Shown here: positions 1 to 6,180 of the stretch, in pieces | Position numbering within the stretch: position 1 is the first letter of the stretch | Layout of the letters: every line of letters begins with the position of its first letter | NCBI GenBank assembly: GCA_030640765.1 | Contig: DAOWIT010000082.1 | Span: forward strand, 1-6,247 | Reading direction: 5' to 3' | Length of the DNA stretch: 6,247 bases | From: Candidatus Latescibacterota bacterium | Lineage (GTDB): Bacteria > Latescibacterota > MVCY01 | Program-made: the position numbers and the translations under genes | The notes under the pieces: generated by a model | Told to the model about the DNA's origin: nothing | Databases searched by the model: none | Seen by the model: the letters and a program-made list of their open reading frames with translations, nothing else

Positions 1-1
1 A

Positions 2-1006
2 GCTGATATGAGGCGGTACGCCCAGATGAGCATTCAGTTCTCCCGGGGCTGTCCTTACAATTGCGAGTTCTGCAATGTGACGGCGTTGTTTGGTCACCGG
101 CCACGCACCAAGGCCGCCGAACAGATCATCGCCGAGTTGGACAGTCTCTATGACCTGGGGTGGTGTGGGGACGTCTTCTTCGTGGATGACAACCTGATTG
201 GGAATAAGAGACGTCTCAAGACCGAGCTGCTGCCCGCGCTAAAGGAATGGCAGAAAGACAAGGAGAGGGTGTCATTTAGCACTGAAGTCTCCATCAATCT
301 GGCCGACGACGAGCAATTGATGAAGATGATGGTTGAGGCGGGATTTAATACGGTCTTTATCGGGATTGAGACGCCGGATGAGAATAGCCTGATCGAATGC
401 AGCAAAACTCAGAACAGGAACCGTGACCTGGTCGGAGACGTGAAACGTATTCAGCGAGCTGGGTTACAAGTGCAGGGAGGCTTCATCGTCGGCTTTGACA
501 ATGATACGCCCTCTATTTTCCAGCGCCAAATTGATTTTATCCAGAAAAGCGGAATTGTGACGGCGATGGTTGGCCTACTTCAAGCTCCCATTGGAACAAG
601 ACTTTATGAACGTTTAAAGCGAGAAGATCGCCTGGTCAATCAGATGTCGGGGGATAATGTAGATGGCACAACAAACATTATCCCTAAGATGAACCGTGAT
701 ATGCTACAGGAGGGATACAAAAATATACTGCGACACATTTACTCACCCGAGCATTACTATCAGCGCGTCAAGACCTTCTTGCGAGAATACAAACCGCCGA
801 AGATTAAAGACCCACTGAACTCTGAGGACATCCTGGCCTTCTTTCGTTCCATCTATTATCTGGGTATTATTGGCAAGGAGCGACTCCATTATTGGAAGCT
901 CCTGTTATGGACACATTTTCGCACCCCCCGATTGTTCCCATTGGCCGTTACACTTGCGATTCACGGCCACCATTTCCGCAAAATCTGCGAACAACACATC
1001 GTTTAA
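2..1006 (+). CDS. B12-binding-type radical SAM protein (5' partial)
   Basis: The reading frame is open to the window edge: two codons (Ala-Asp) precede the first visible Met at 8, and the start lies upstream. Numbering from that Met, the 4Fe-4S/SAM motif CX3CX2C is at C15, C19 and C22 inside the stretch FSRGCPYNCEFC. The downstream TIM-barrel elements include VFFVDDN near 56-62, GIETP at 119-123 and GGFIVGFDND at 157-166. The C-terminal 70 or so residues (KDPLNSEDILAFF...) match my recollection of the DUF4070 tail. In this family an N-terminal cobalamin-binding domain normally comes before the SAM domain; it would lie outside the window. Known relatives include methyltransferases such as the hopanoid C-2 methylase HpnP, but many members have no known substrate. 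The second residue after the third cysteine is Val, in CNVT; related proteins often have CDI. Family call is firm, substrate unknown. Confidence 0.9.
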   Translation, partial: ADMRRYAQMSIQFSRGCPYNCEFCNVTALFGHRPRTKAAEQIIAELDSLYDLGWCGDVFFVDDNLIGNKRRLKTELLPALKEWQKDKERVSFSTEVSINLADDEQLMKMMVEAGFNTVFIGIETPDENSLIECSKTQNRNRDLVGDVKRIQRAGLQVQGGFIVGFDNDTPSIFQRQIDFIQKSGIVTAMVGLLQAPIGTRLYERLKREDRLVNQMSGDNVDGTTNIIPKMNRDMLQEGYKNILRHIYSPEHYYQRVKTFLREYKPPKIKDPLNSEDILAFFRSIYYLGIIGKERLHYWKLLLWTHFRTPRLFPLAVTLAIHGHHFRKICEQHIV

Positions 1007-1134
1007 CAACTGGGCAGTGCTAGACCAATAGCCCCTGGAAAGAAGGAAATAATTTAAGGGGGAGGTTCCTTATTAACCAATGGTGCTATTTTGGCAACAG
1101 CCCTTGTGAAATAAAGCATTACAGGCACATATTT

Positions 1135-1192
1135 GTAGGGGCAGACCTATGTGTCTGCCCAGATTTGGGCGCACACACAGGTGCGCCCCTAC
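1135..1192. repeat. Double-hairpin palindromic repeat (REP/BIME-like)
   Basis: Two adjacent perfect hairpins share one layout of 8 bp stem, 6 nt loop, 8 bp stem. The first is gggcagac (1139-1146) with gtctgccc (1153-1160). The second is gggcgcac (1167-1174) with gtgcgccc (1181-1188). The whole unit is closed by the 8 bp outer inverted repeat gtaggggc (1135-1142) and gcccctac (1185-1192), so it can also fold as a two-leaf clover. It sits between the convergent radical SAM and GNAT genes. Similar GTAGGGGC...GCCCCTAC elements are familiar as dispersed repeats in cyanobacteria and many uncultivated bacteria (from memory). The 128 bp before it (1007-1134) hold no gene I can support. Confidence 0.85.
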
Positions 1193-1202
1193 TTTTGTTT
1201 TG
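1167..1202 (+). terminator. Possible intrinsic terminator for the radical SAM gene
   Basis: The second hairpin of the repeat (8 bp, GC-rich, 6 nt loop) is followed by the T-rich run ctacttttgttttg on the plus strand. That is the shape of a Rho-independent terminator for the plus-strand gene ending at 1006. On the minus strand the hairpins are not followed by a T tract, so termination of the pyrimidine-gene transcript here is less certain. The distance from the radical SAM stop codon (about 160 bp) is long. Confidence 0.35.
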
Positions 1203-1214
1203 AAATAGCGATCT

Positions 1215-1688
1215 TCAAAACAGTGGTTTCACATAGTGGATCTGGCGGGCTACTTCTTTGAAGCCCATCCGGAGATAAAATCTCTGACCAAGGGTGTTCT
1301 GTTCCAGGGTTTCGATCTTAGCATATTTCATCCCTGCTTGTTTGAGGTAGTCTATCGCCTGTTGTAAGAGTTTCTTTCCCAGACCCTTACCTCGATGCCG
1401 GGCATCCACAGCCATATTGGGTATCCAGCCGATCCCGGTCTGTTGGTTCGTTCGGGTGATGACATAGCCTACCACTTTCCCCTTGGCTTCGGCAACAAAG
1501 ACCCCGGCGGGATTTGCGTCTAAATCGTCCAATATATTTTGCTTCTTCCTCTCCTGCCAAGTTTTACCTTCAATAGTTCCCCAGAGCCGTTCGATGTTTT
1601 GGTCTATGGAGACCCCGTCGAAGCTTGCCACAGTGATCTCTAAGATACGCTGTTTATCTGACTGTCTGAACTTCCTGATGGTAAGCAT
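1215..1688 (-). CDS. GNAT family N-acetyltransferase
   Basis: A 157-residue single-domain protein of normal GNAT length, likely cytosolic. The acetyl-CoA site is clear: motif A spans about 89-111, with a beta-strand IPNMAVD and the pyrophosphate loop RHRGKGLG (R97xxG100xG102), then helix KKLLQQAIDYL. Motif B is FYLRMGFKEV at 137-146. The N-terminal MLTIRKFRQSDKQRILEI is the usual GNAT first strand and helix; the middle VFVAEAKGKVVGYVI gives the central strands. The start at 1688 is supported by GGAGGT at 1694-1699, five bases upstream. The acceptor could be a small amine or a protein N-terminus (it has some RimI-like flavour), but nothing in the sequence decides. It is the last gene in the minus-strand run, 54 bp past the mini-ORF that follows pyrE, and may be co-transcribed with pyrF-pyrE. 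Confidence 0.88.
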   Translation of the reverse strand: MLTIRKFRQSDKQRILEITVASFDGVSIDQNIERLWGTIEGKTWQERKKQNILDDLDANPAGVFVAEAKGKVVGYVITRTNQQTGIGWIPNMAVDARHRGKGLGKKLLQQAIDYLKQAGMKYAKIETLEQNTLGQRFYLRMGFKEVARQIHYVKPLF

Positions 1689-1742
1689 CTAACACCTCCA
1701 GAGCGGGGTGGATCGCAAAGTTGACAGAAAATGCTCCTGGTT

Positions 1743-1833
1743 TTAGTACTTGGAGACCTCGGCCAATCCTCTCTCACCCAGCTCCTCATTCAGTGCTCTC
1801 TCAGAGTCTCCCAGGTACACCTTTGTCAGCCAT
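1743..1833 (-). pseudogene. Small frameshifted ORF after pyrE, function unknown
   Basis: ATG at 1833-1831 follows a strong GGAGGT (1841-1846) by seven bases and lies 17 bp past the pyrE stop, exactly where a co-translated gene would begin. As read, the frame gives only MADKGVPGRL and stops. If one G in the GG at 1821-1820 is skipped, the frame continues for 25 more codons as VYLGDSERALNEE... to VSKY and a TAA at 1745-1743. That run has coding-like composition, being acidic with regular Leu/Ala/Glu spacing. It could be a decayed small gene, the remnant of a longer one, a sequencing indel, a programmed +1 shift, or a real 10-codon leader. I do not recognise the peptide. Coding status is uncertain. 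Confidence 0.33.
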
Positions 1834-1840
1834 CTTCTCT

Positions 1841-1846
1841 ACCTCC
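1841..1846 (-). promoter_or_regulatory. Ribosome binding site without an intact gene
   Basis: GGAGGT on the minus strand, just after the pyrE stop codon and seven bases before ATG at 1833. It is as strong as the sites serving pyrE and the GNAT gene, which is why the short frame downstream is reported at all. Confidence 0.5.
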
Positions 1847-1850
1847 AGGA

Positions 1851-2432
1851 TCAGTAAGTGCTCTTTCGGCTGCCTGGTTTGACCAATTTTACCCCTTGGC
1901 CACAGAGAGGGCAGTCTTCGGACTGGTAGGTGACCACCTCCATCTGGACAAGGGAGTCCAGAGGCACGCTGAATCGGGCCGTCCCGCCGCTTCGATCCAC
2001 CAGACAGCCCACACCGACGATCTCGCCGCCGTTTGCCTCTACTGTCTCGATCACCTCCTGTACCGAGCCTCCGGTGGTTATCACATCTTCAACAACCAGA
2101 GCTTTCTCTCCTGGGGAGATCTCGAATCCGCGTCTGAGGGTCATCTGGCCGGCTTCTCGCTCGGCAAAGATGGTGCGCACATCCAGCGCCCGTCCCACTT
2201 CGCAGGCCACCACGATACCTCCAATGGCCGGGGCGATTACCAGTTCAATCTTTCTGTCCCCGAATCCCTCCGCCAGTTGACCGCACAACTGTTGGGCATA
2301 TTTCGGATATTGCAAGACCTTGGCACACTGAAAATAGGTAGGGCTGTGAAGTCCCGAGGTGAGCAGAAAATGGCCGGAGAGAAGGGCGCCAGTCCTTTTT
2401 AATATCTCTAAAATTTCTCCTTGGGTAAGCAT
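1851..2432 (-). CDS. pyrE: Orotate phosphoribosyltransferase, Thermus-type
   Basis: Transfers the phosphoribosyl group of PRPP to orotate, giving OMP, the fifth step of de novo UMP synthesis; Mg2+-dependent, cytosolic, normally a homodimer. The 193-residue length is normal. The PRPP loop is [13 protein letters not shown] at 111-123, with the acidic pair E115-D116. The flexible catalytic loop region is [15 protein letters not shown] at 89-103. The N-terminal [20 protein letters not shown] (20-39) is the orotate-side signature. The C-terminal tail carries C174PLC177 and KPGSRK (185-190), seen in the Thermus/archaeal-like branch of PyrE rather than the E. coli type (from memory of the family). 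The CxxC could bind metal, but this is unproven. The start at 2432 is fixed by AGGAGGAGGA five bases upstream. It is 13 bp downstream of pyrF. Confidence 0.96.
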   Translation of the reverse strand: MLTQGEILEILKRTGALLSGHFLLTSGLHSPTYFQCAKVLQYPKYAQQLCGQLAEGFGDRKIELVIAPAIGGIVVACEVGRALDVRTIFAEREAGQMTLRRGFEISPGEKALVVEDVITTGGSVQEVIETVEANGGEIVGVGCLVDRSGGTARFSVPLDSLVQMEVVTYQSEDCPLCGQGVKLVKPGSRKSTY

Positions 2433-2437
2433 TCTTG

Positions 2438-2447
2438 TCCTCCTCCT
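2438..2447 (-). promoter_or_regulatory. pyrE ribosome binding site overlapping the pyrF stop
   Basis: AGGAGGAGGA on the minus strand, five bases before the pyrE ATG. Its first bases are part of the pyrF TAG (2448-2446), so ribosomes ending pyrF uncover or occupy the pyrE site. This arrangement suggests translational coupling of the two UMP-synthesis genes and keeps their products in step. Confidence 0.8.
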
Positions 2448-3255
2448 ATTTTCTGTAAAGGTTAATCCTTTCCCTCAGCCCTTCGGCTGCCGCTCTGGCT
2501 TTTTGGGCAAAGTTCGTCCCATCCGAGGCGTAGATTATTCCCCGAGACGAGTTTATGATGGCCAGTTGGCCTTGTTCATCTGTCCCCCAGCGGACAGCTG
2601 CCTCTAAATCACCACCCTGGGCACCGATGCCCGGGATAAGAAAGGGCAACTGGGGGGCAATCTGACGGATCTTCTTCAACTGCTCAGGACGGGTAGCCCC
2701 CACTACCAGTCCACAGCAGCCGCCCTTGCTCCATTGGACGACCCTCTCGGCAACATGCTCGTAAACAGGGCTGCCCTCAGAGAAAAGATACTGGAAGTCC
2801 TCTGCCCCGGCATTGGAGGTGAGACAGAGGACAAAGACACACTTGTCGGGATATTCCAGAAACGGCTCTACGGCATCGAAACCCATATAGGGACTTACTG
2901 TAACCGCATCGGCGCCCAGTTCCTGATAAAACGCCTGGGCATACATCCTGGCTGTATTGCCAATGTCTCCTCGTTTGGCATCCACAATAACCGGGATATG
3001 AGAGGGTATAGCCTCGATAGTCTGCTTAAGTGCGCTCCATCCCCCTGCGCCCAACGCCTCGTAAAAGGCAATATTTGGCTTGTAAGCGCATACCAGATCA
3101 GCTGTTGCCTCGATAATCTCCCGGTTAAAATCCAAGACGGGATTGTCTGCTTTACGTAGGTGCTTCGGCAACTTGGAAACATCTGTATCCAGTCCAACGC
3201 ACAACAGACTGTCGTTCTTCTTACTGGCTGCCAAAAGCTGTTCAATGAATTCCAT
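2446..3255 (-). CDS. pyrF: Orotidine 5'-phosphate decarboxylase, type 2
   Basis: Decarboxylates OMP to UMP, the final step after PyrE, in the cytosol. The protein from the chosen start is 269 residues, which fits the longer type 2 subfamily rather than the roughly 230-residue E. coli type. The catalytic Asp/Lys/Asp network is in [12 protein letters not shown] at 91-102, with Lys94. Other barrel signatures are LLCVGLDTD (17-25), [12 protein letters not shown] (58-69), [10 protein letters not shown] (184-193), [10 protein letters not shown] (207-216, phosphate site) and SSRGIIYAS (236-244). The frame extends nine codons further up to ATG at 3282, but those codons run into the dispersed repeat at 3274-3333. 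The ATG at 3255 has AAAGGA seven bases upstream, so I prefer it. Next in the run: pyrE. Confidence 0.95.
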   Translation of the reverse strand: MEFIEQLLAASKKNDSLLCVGLDTDVSKLPKHLRKADNPVLDFNREIIEATADLVCAYKPNIAFYEALGAGGWSALKQTIEAIPSHIPVIVDAKRGDIGNTARMYAQAFYQELGADAVTVSPYMGFDAVEPFLEYPDKCVFVLCLTSNAGAEDFQYLFSEGSPVYEHVAERVVQWSKGGCCGLVVGATRPEQLKKIRQIAPQLPFLIPGIGAQGGDLEAAVRWGTDEQGQLAIINSSRGIIYASDGTNFAQKARAAAEGLRERINLYRK

Positions 3256-3262
3256 TTTGTGT

Positions 3263-3268
3263 TCCTTT
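3263..3268 (-). promoter_or_regulatory. pyrF ribosome binding site deciding the start
   Basis: AAAGGA on the minus strand, seven bases before ATG at 3255. The alternative ATG at 3282 has no purine-rich site at a suitable distance and is inside repeat DNA, so the site favours the shorter 269-residue PyrF. Confidence 0.6.
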
Positions 3269-3273
3269 ATTTT

Positions 3274-3333
3274 CTTAGTCACAAAGACACTAAGACTGAA
3301 CAGTACTTTGTGTCCTTGTGCCTTAGTGGCTAA
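3274..3333. repeat. Imperfect palindromic CACTAAG/CACAAAG repeat
   Basis: Fills most of the 93 bp between priA and pyrF. The left arm cttagtcacaaagacactaag (3274-3294; 21 bases, written here as cttagtcac plus aaagacactaag) is an imperfect inverse of the right arm at 3306-3333, which read on the minus strand gives ttagccac, taaggcac, aaggacac, aaag. The outer eight bases match 7/8 and the inner twelve 10/12; the right arm has one extra 8-base unit. The internal periodicity of 7-8 bases (CACAAAG, ACACTAAG, GGCACAAG) is typical of a dispersed repeat often seen in uncultivated bacteria. A transcript could fold here, but there is no T tract, so I do not call it a terminator. Confidence 0.7.
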
Positions 3334-3348
3334 ATAGTTACCTCTTTC

Positions 3349-5754
3349 CTACATCATCTCCACCGGGTCAACATCTAAGATCGTCCTTACTCCCCTTTTC
3401 CCTTTCAATCTGTGATTGCACTGCCCAACGAGTTCCCGAAGAGTCTTGGATGATTTGCCCCTGAGGAGGATTTGCCAGCGGAAGGCACCTTTTACTTTTC
3501 CCCGATAAGCCTCGGAGGGGCCCAGAATCTGTACTCTCTTAGAAGCAACTTCCCGCAGAAGCTGGGCGTATTCCTGAGCCACAGAGACCACATCTTCTAA
3601 TACTTTGCCCTGAAATACTACATTGACTAACCTGCCCCAGGGCGGATAGTTCAACTGTTTTCGATCGGCAAGTTCTCGGCGGGCAAATCCATCGAAGTTA
3701 TGATTCTTAAAGTACCTAATAGCCCAATTCCCCGAAGAGTATGTCTGCACGACTATCTCTCCCCCTGTTAGTCCGGAGGTTAATTGAGTCAACAGGTGGA
3801 AGGTCTTCTCGGCGGCCCGAAAATCGGACAGGTTCAGGCAACTGTCAGCCAGCACAACAGCCAACAGGCCCACCCTGGGAAAATCCATCCCCTTAGCGAT
3901 CATCTGAGTGCCCAGGAGGATATCCGCCCGGTTGTCCTGAGCGAACTGCAGCAGCAGCTGGTAGGAATCTTTTCGCTTCGTTGTATCCAGGTCCACTCTA
4001 AGCACCTTCGTCCCGGGGAAGAGAGAGTGAAGAGTTTTCTCTACCTGTTCGGTGCCGATGCTCCCTAAGCGGATGTCATAGCCTTGACACTGGGGACAGG
4101 CACTGGGAGCTTCTTGGCTAAATCCGCAGTAATGGCACACCATCTGGTGCTCCTCCCGATGGTAGGTGAGACTCACCTGGCAGTTCTGGCAGGGGGGAAC
4201 AAAGCCGCATTGGCTGCACTGAAGGTAAGTGGCGTAGCCCCGGCGGTTCTGGAACAGCACAGCCTGTTTGCCCTGCTGGAGACAGGTATTCAACTTTTCG
4301 CAAAGCAAGGGAGACAAAATTGTTCTCTTTTTTGCTTTCGTCGAGCGCAGGCCTCGGATGTCGACAATTGTGACTTTGGGCAGAAGGCTGTTGGCCTCCC
4401 GGGGAAGGCGACAGAGGGAAAACTTGCCTGTGGAAGCATTGTGATAGGACTCCAGGGAAGGAGCCGCCGAACCAAGCAAAACCACCGCCTCAGCCATCTT
4501 TGCCCGCACAATCGCCACATCCCGGGCATGATATCTCGGACTGGACTCGCACTTGTAGGAAGGATCTTGCTCTTCGTCCACTACAATCAGTCCCAGATTT
4601 GTCACCGGGGCAAACACCGCTGAACGAGGGCCTATCACCACCCGTTTTCTGCCTTCTCTGACTTGCCGCCACAGCCTGTACCTCTCCGCATCCGAGAGCC
4701 GACTGTGAAGCACCGCTGTCTGCTGTCCCAAGGCCGTCCGGAGATGCTCAAACAGCCTGGTGCTCAGGAATATCTCCGGAACCAGTATAATAACACCCTT
4801 TCCCTCTCGGAGTACAGCAGAGATCGCCTGCAGGTAAAGGGGTGTTCTATCTGCTCCAGGAGAGCTTTGTAAGAGGATTGTCTGATAGCGCTCCTCAGCC
4901 AGAGCCTGTTCAATCTGCTGGGATGTTTCTAACTGAGTCGGGGATAGATTCAGTTCCCCAACCGTTTGACCATCTTTTTCGCTGGAAGAGGCTTCAGGCT
5001 CTTCAAAGCAGAGCTCTACCAGGCCTTTTTTCTCCAGTCTCTTTACCACATCGGCTTCTACACCCCACTTTCTTTTTAAATGAAGAGCAACCAGCTGGCC
5101 TCCATTTTCTCCAAGGATTTGCAACAGACGAGCCTGGTGAGGGGCTTTTTTCTTCAGAGCATCGATCTGCTGTTTTAGCTTCGCGGGATCGTTTTCGGCC
5201 AGCCGTACCACCCGTTCTTCTCTGGCCCTTATCGCCACATAGCCCATCTGTTCCAGATCGTAGACAGTGGCATAGAGGGCTTCCTTTTCCAGTTCCTTCT
5301 CCAATCCCGAAAGGCTTCTGGTCCCTTTTTGGAGAAGAGACTCCAGCACTGCCTGGTGTTTTTTCCTCTCGATTGCTTCAGGTAAAGGATGCTGCAGCTT
5401 AGGTTTTTTTAGCGTAAGATACTCGCTGCCCCCGAAATGGATACCAGAAGGCAGGGCGGTGTTTAAGACCTCTCCCCAACTCGACAGGTAGTATTCTGCC
5501 ACCCAGTGGGTGAGTCGGAGCATCTGCGGGTCAAAGGCAGGATAGGGGTCGAGCACATCTGAAATCGGCTTAAGCTCGGAGAATTCAGTATCTTGGTTTA
5601 GGTCTATCACAAACCCGGTCAGCAGGCGCCTTCCCAGGGGCGCCCAGACCCGGCTGCCCCTCTGAACCCGTTGGCTTAACGTCTCAGGAATTATGTAACT
5701 GAAGTTTTTTTCTGTTGGAAGAGGGAAAACAACCTGGGCAATTTTCTGTTGCAT
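3349..5754 (-). CDS. priA: Primosomal protein PriA with degenerate helicase motifs
   Basis: Replication-restart protein that recognises stalled forks and recruits primosome factors leading to DnaB loading. At 801 residues it is within the usual PriA range. Order: 3'-end-binding domain (about 1-105, VVFPLPTEKNFSY, GRRLLTGFVI), winged helix (about 125-250), helicase lobe 1 (about 270-440), lobe 2 (about 455-685) with the zinc insertion, and C-terminal domain. All eight zinc cysteines are present: 513, 516, 522, 525, 540, 543, 553, 556. The aromatic-rich-loop region SPRYHARDVA, QNRRGY (502-507) and GTQMIAKGMDFP (615-626) are conserved. The motor is not. Walker A, normally GVTGSGKT, reads SSPGADRT (297-304), with Lys replaced by Arg303. 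DEEH reads DEEQ (393-396). SATPS reads SAAPS. Motif VI, normally VAGRAGRG plus a short linker, is LTSGLTGG (658-665) with no arginine. An in-frame stop directly before ATG 5754 fixes the start. Identity as PriA is secure; ATPase activity is unlikely. Confidence 0.95.
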   Translation of the reverse strand: MQQKIAQVVFPLPTEKNFSYIIPETLSQRVQRGSRVWAPLGRRLLTGFVIDLNQDTEFSELKPISDVLDPYPAFDPQMLRLTHWVAEYYLSSWGEVLNTALPSGIHFGGSEYLTLKKPKLQHPLPEAIERKKHQAVLESLLQKGTRSLSGLEKELEKEALYATVYDLEQMGYVAIRAREERVVRLAENDPAKLKQQIDALKKKAPHQARLLQILGENGGQLVALHLKRKWGVEADVVKRLEKKGLVELCFEEPEASSSEKDGQTVGELNLSPTQLETSQQIEQALAEERYQTILLQSSPGADRTPLYLQAISAVLREGKGVIILVPEIFLSTRLFEHLRTALGQQTAVLHSRLSDAERYRLWRQVREGRKRVVIGPRSAVFAPVTNLGLIVVDEEQDPSYKCESSPRYHARDVAIVRAKMAEAVVLLGSAAPSLESYHNASTGKFSLCRLPREANSLLPKVTIVDIRGLRSTKAKKRTILSPLLCEKLNTCLQQGKQAVLFQNRRGYATYLQCSQCGFVPPCQNCQVSLTYHREEHQMVCHYCGFSQEAPSACPQCQGYDIRLGSIGTEQVEKTLHSLFPGTKVLRVDLDTTKRKDSYQLLLQFAQDNRADILLGTQMIAKGMDFPRVGLLAVVLADSCLNLSDFRAAEKTFHLLTQLTSGLTGGEIVVQTYSSGNWAIRYFKNHNFDGFARRELADRKQLNYPPWGRLVNVVFQGKVLEDVVSVAQEYAQLLREVASKRVQILGPSEAYRGKVKGAFRWQILLRGKSSKTLRELVGQCNHRLKGKRGVRTILDVDPVEMM

Positions 5755-5817
5755 CTATTCTACCTGTCTCTTTCATCTTGGGCGTTAGGCCCATCTGTTC
5801 CAGACTGCTACTTTGAA

Positions 5818-5860
5818 AATCAATATGTTGGGTTTCGTTCCTCAATCTAACCTACAAAAC
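5818..5860. repeat. TTGTAGGTTGGGTT-type dispersed repeat, half copy
   Basis: A 43 bp segment from aatcaatatgttggg to cctacaaaac matches 6205-6247 at 39 of 43 positions; I count mismatches at 5824, 5846, 5848 and 5858. It lacks the left arm (ttgtaggttgggttgag) of the full copy and so cannot form the long terminal stem. It lies about 60 bp upstream of the priA start, in the priA leader/promoter region. Confidence 0.8.
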
Positions 5861-5950
5861 TACCTTAGACTTTGGACCCATCTGGTCTAGAGGTCTTCGT
5901 AACGCAAGATCATAGGATTTGTCTCAGATTCGGAATTCCACCACCTGGCA

Positions 5951-5972
5951 GCCCACGAATTTATTCGTGGGC
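5951..5972 (+). repeat. Left-end hairpin of the structured element
   Basis: Perfect 9 bp stem gcccacgaa (5951-5959) with ttcgtgggc (5964-5972) around the loop ttta. Its stem sequence CCCACGA/TCGTGGG recurs in the hairpin at 6121-6140. Paired, related subterminal hairpins are what Y1 (HUH) transposases of the IS200/IS605 group recognise at the left and right ends. Confidence 0.8.
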
Positions 5973-6112
5973 CTAAGGGTCCTGTTAATAAAACTGTTAA
6001 CCGTTTTAACGGTTTAATGAGGGAGCATTTTGGATGTCTTATGCTGTGCTTTTCTTCGGAGCAGTCAGACACCTGAGCGAAAACCGATGAATCGGTTGTA
6101 CGTATTCTCTTA
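5951..6112 (+). ncRNA. HEARO-like RNA (candidate IscB omega-RNA), standalone
   Basis: The interior folds into successive stems: left hairpin 5951-5972; aaccgt/acggtt (5999-6004 with 6009-6014, loop ttta); a long arm ggatgtct/agacacc (6032-6039 with 6067-6073, one bulged A) capped by tgct/agca (6047-6050 with 6060-6063); and aaccga/tcggtt (6082-6087 with 6092-6097, loop tgaa). A long-range pairing gaggga (6019-6024) with tctctt (6106-6111), using two G-U pairs, could close the multistem core. The unpaired blocks gggtcc (5978-5982 region), gggagc (6021-6026) and ctgagcgaa (6073-6081) look like the conserved blocks of HEARO RNAs as I remember them; I cannot run the covariance model. In IscB systems the guide lies 5' of the scaffold, here about 5930-5950. 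No iscB follows. Confidence 0.5.
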
Positions 6113-6120
6113 TTTTAGTA

Positions 6121-6140
6121 CCCACGATTAAAATCGTGGG
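6121..6140 (+). repeat. Right-end hairpin of the structured element
   Basis: Perfect 8 bp stem cccacgat (6121-6128) with atcgtggg (6133-6140), loop taaa. It shares the CCCACGA/TCGTGGG stem with the left hairpin. A T-rich run (tttcttttctt) follows, so in a plus-strand transcript it would also act as a Rho-independent terminator of the RNA. Confidence 0.8.
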
Positions 6141-6180
6141 TTTCTTTTCTTCACCCGTGAAGTATGTGTGTTAATAGTCG

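Larger units (their letters stand above)
5951..6156 (+). mobile_element. Non-autonomous IS200/IS605-like or HEARO element
   Basis: Bounded by related hairpins at 5951-5972 and 6121-6140, with no transposase, tnpB or iscB frame between them. After the right hairpin a pyrimidine stretch, tttcttttcttcaccc, runs to 6156, and the next four bases are GTGA (6157-6160). ATGA/GTGA is the flanking motif I recall for HEARO insertions and resembles the target-adjacent motif reported for some IscB proteins. There is no target duplication, as expected for single-strand transposition of this family. The exact left boundary is not visible; it could lie 10-20 bases before the left hairpin. The element is intergenic, upstream of priA and in the opposite orientation. 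Confidence 0.5.

Noticed and set aside
1080..1110. Nine-codon ORF (MVLFWQQPL) after a GGGGGAGG at 1058-1065
   Set aside because: Spacing of 14 bases is too long and the product is tiny; no independent support.
1731..2402. 223-codon plus-strand frame opposite pyrE
   Set aside because: Antisense shadow of pyrE, which has clear catalytic motifs, an RBS and operon context.
3274..3333. CRISPR-like array
   Set aside because: Short 7-8 base periodic units in an imperfect palindrome; no spacers and no cas genes.
4084..5402. Long plus-strand frames opposite priA (for example 4084-4623 and 4842-5402)
   Set aside because: Low-complexity mirror frames of a well-supported gene; no RBS or recognisable domains.
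5761..5860. Sigma-70 promoter for priA on the minus strand
   Set aside because: TTGAGG and TTGATT are present, but no good -10 box lies at 16-18 bases from either, so no promoter is called.
5890..5913. Minus-strand MILRYEDL followed by a stop, resembling the start of a four-helix-bundle (23S rRNA intervening-sequence) protein
   Set aside because: Only eight codons; the sequence beyond does not continue the similarity in any frame, so chance cannot be excluded.
5887..6072. 61-codon minus-strand frame antisense to the HEARO-like element
   Set aside because: It is composed largely of the two hairpins and interior stems read in reverse, has no RBS of note and no family resemblance across its length.
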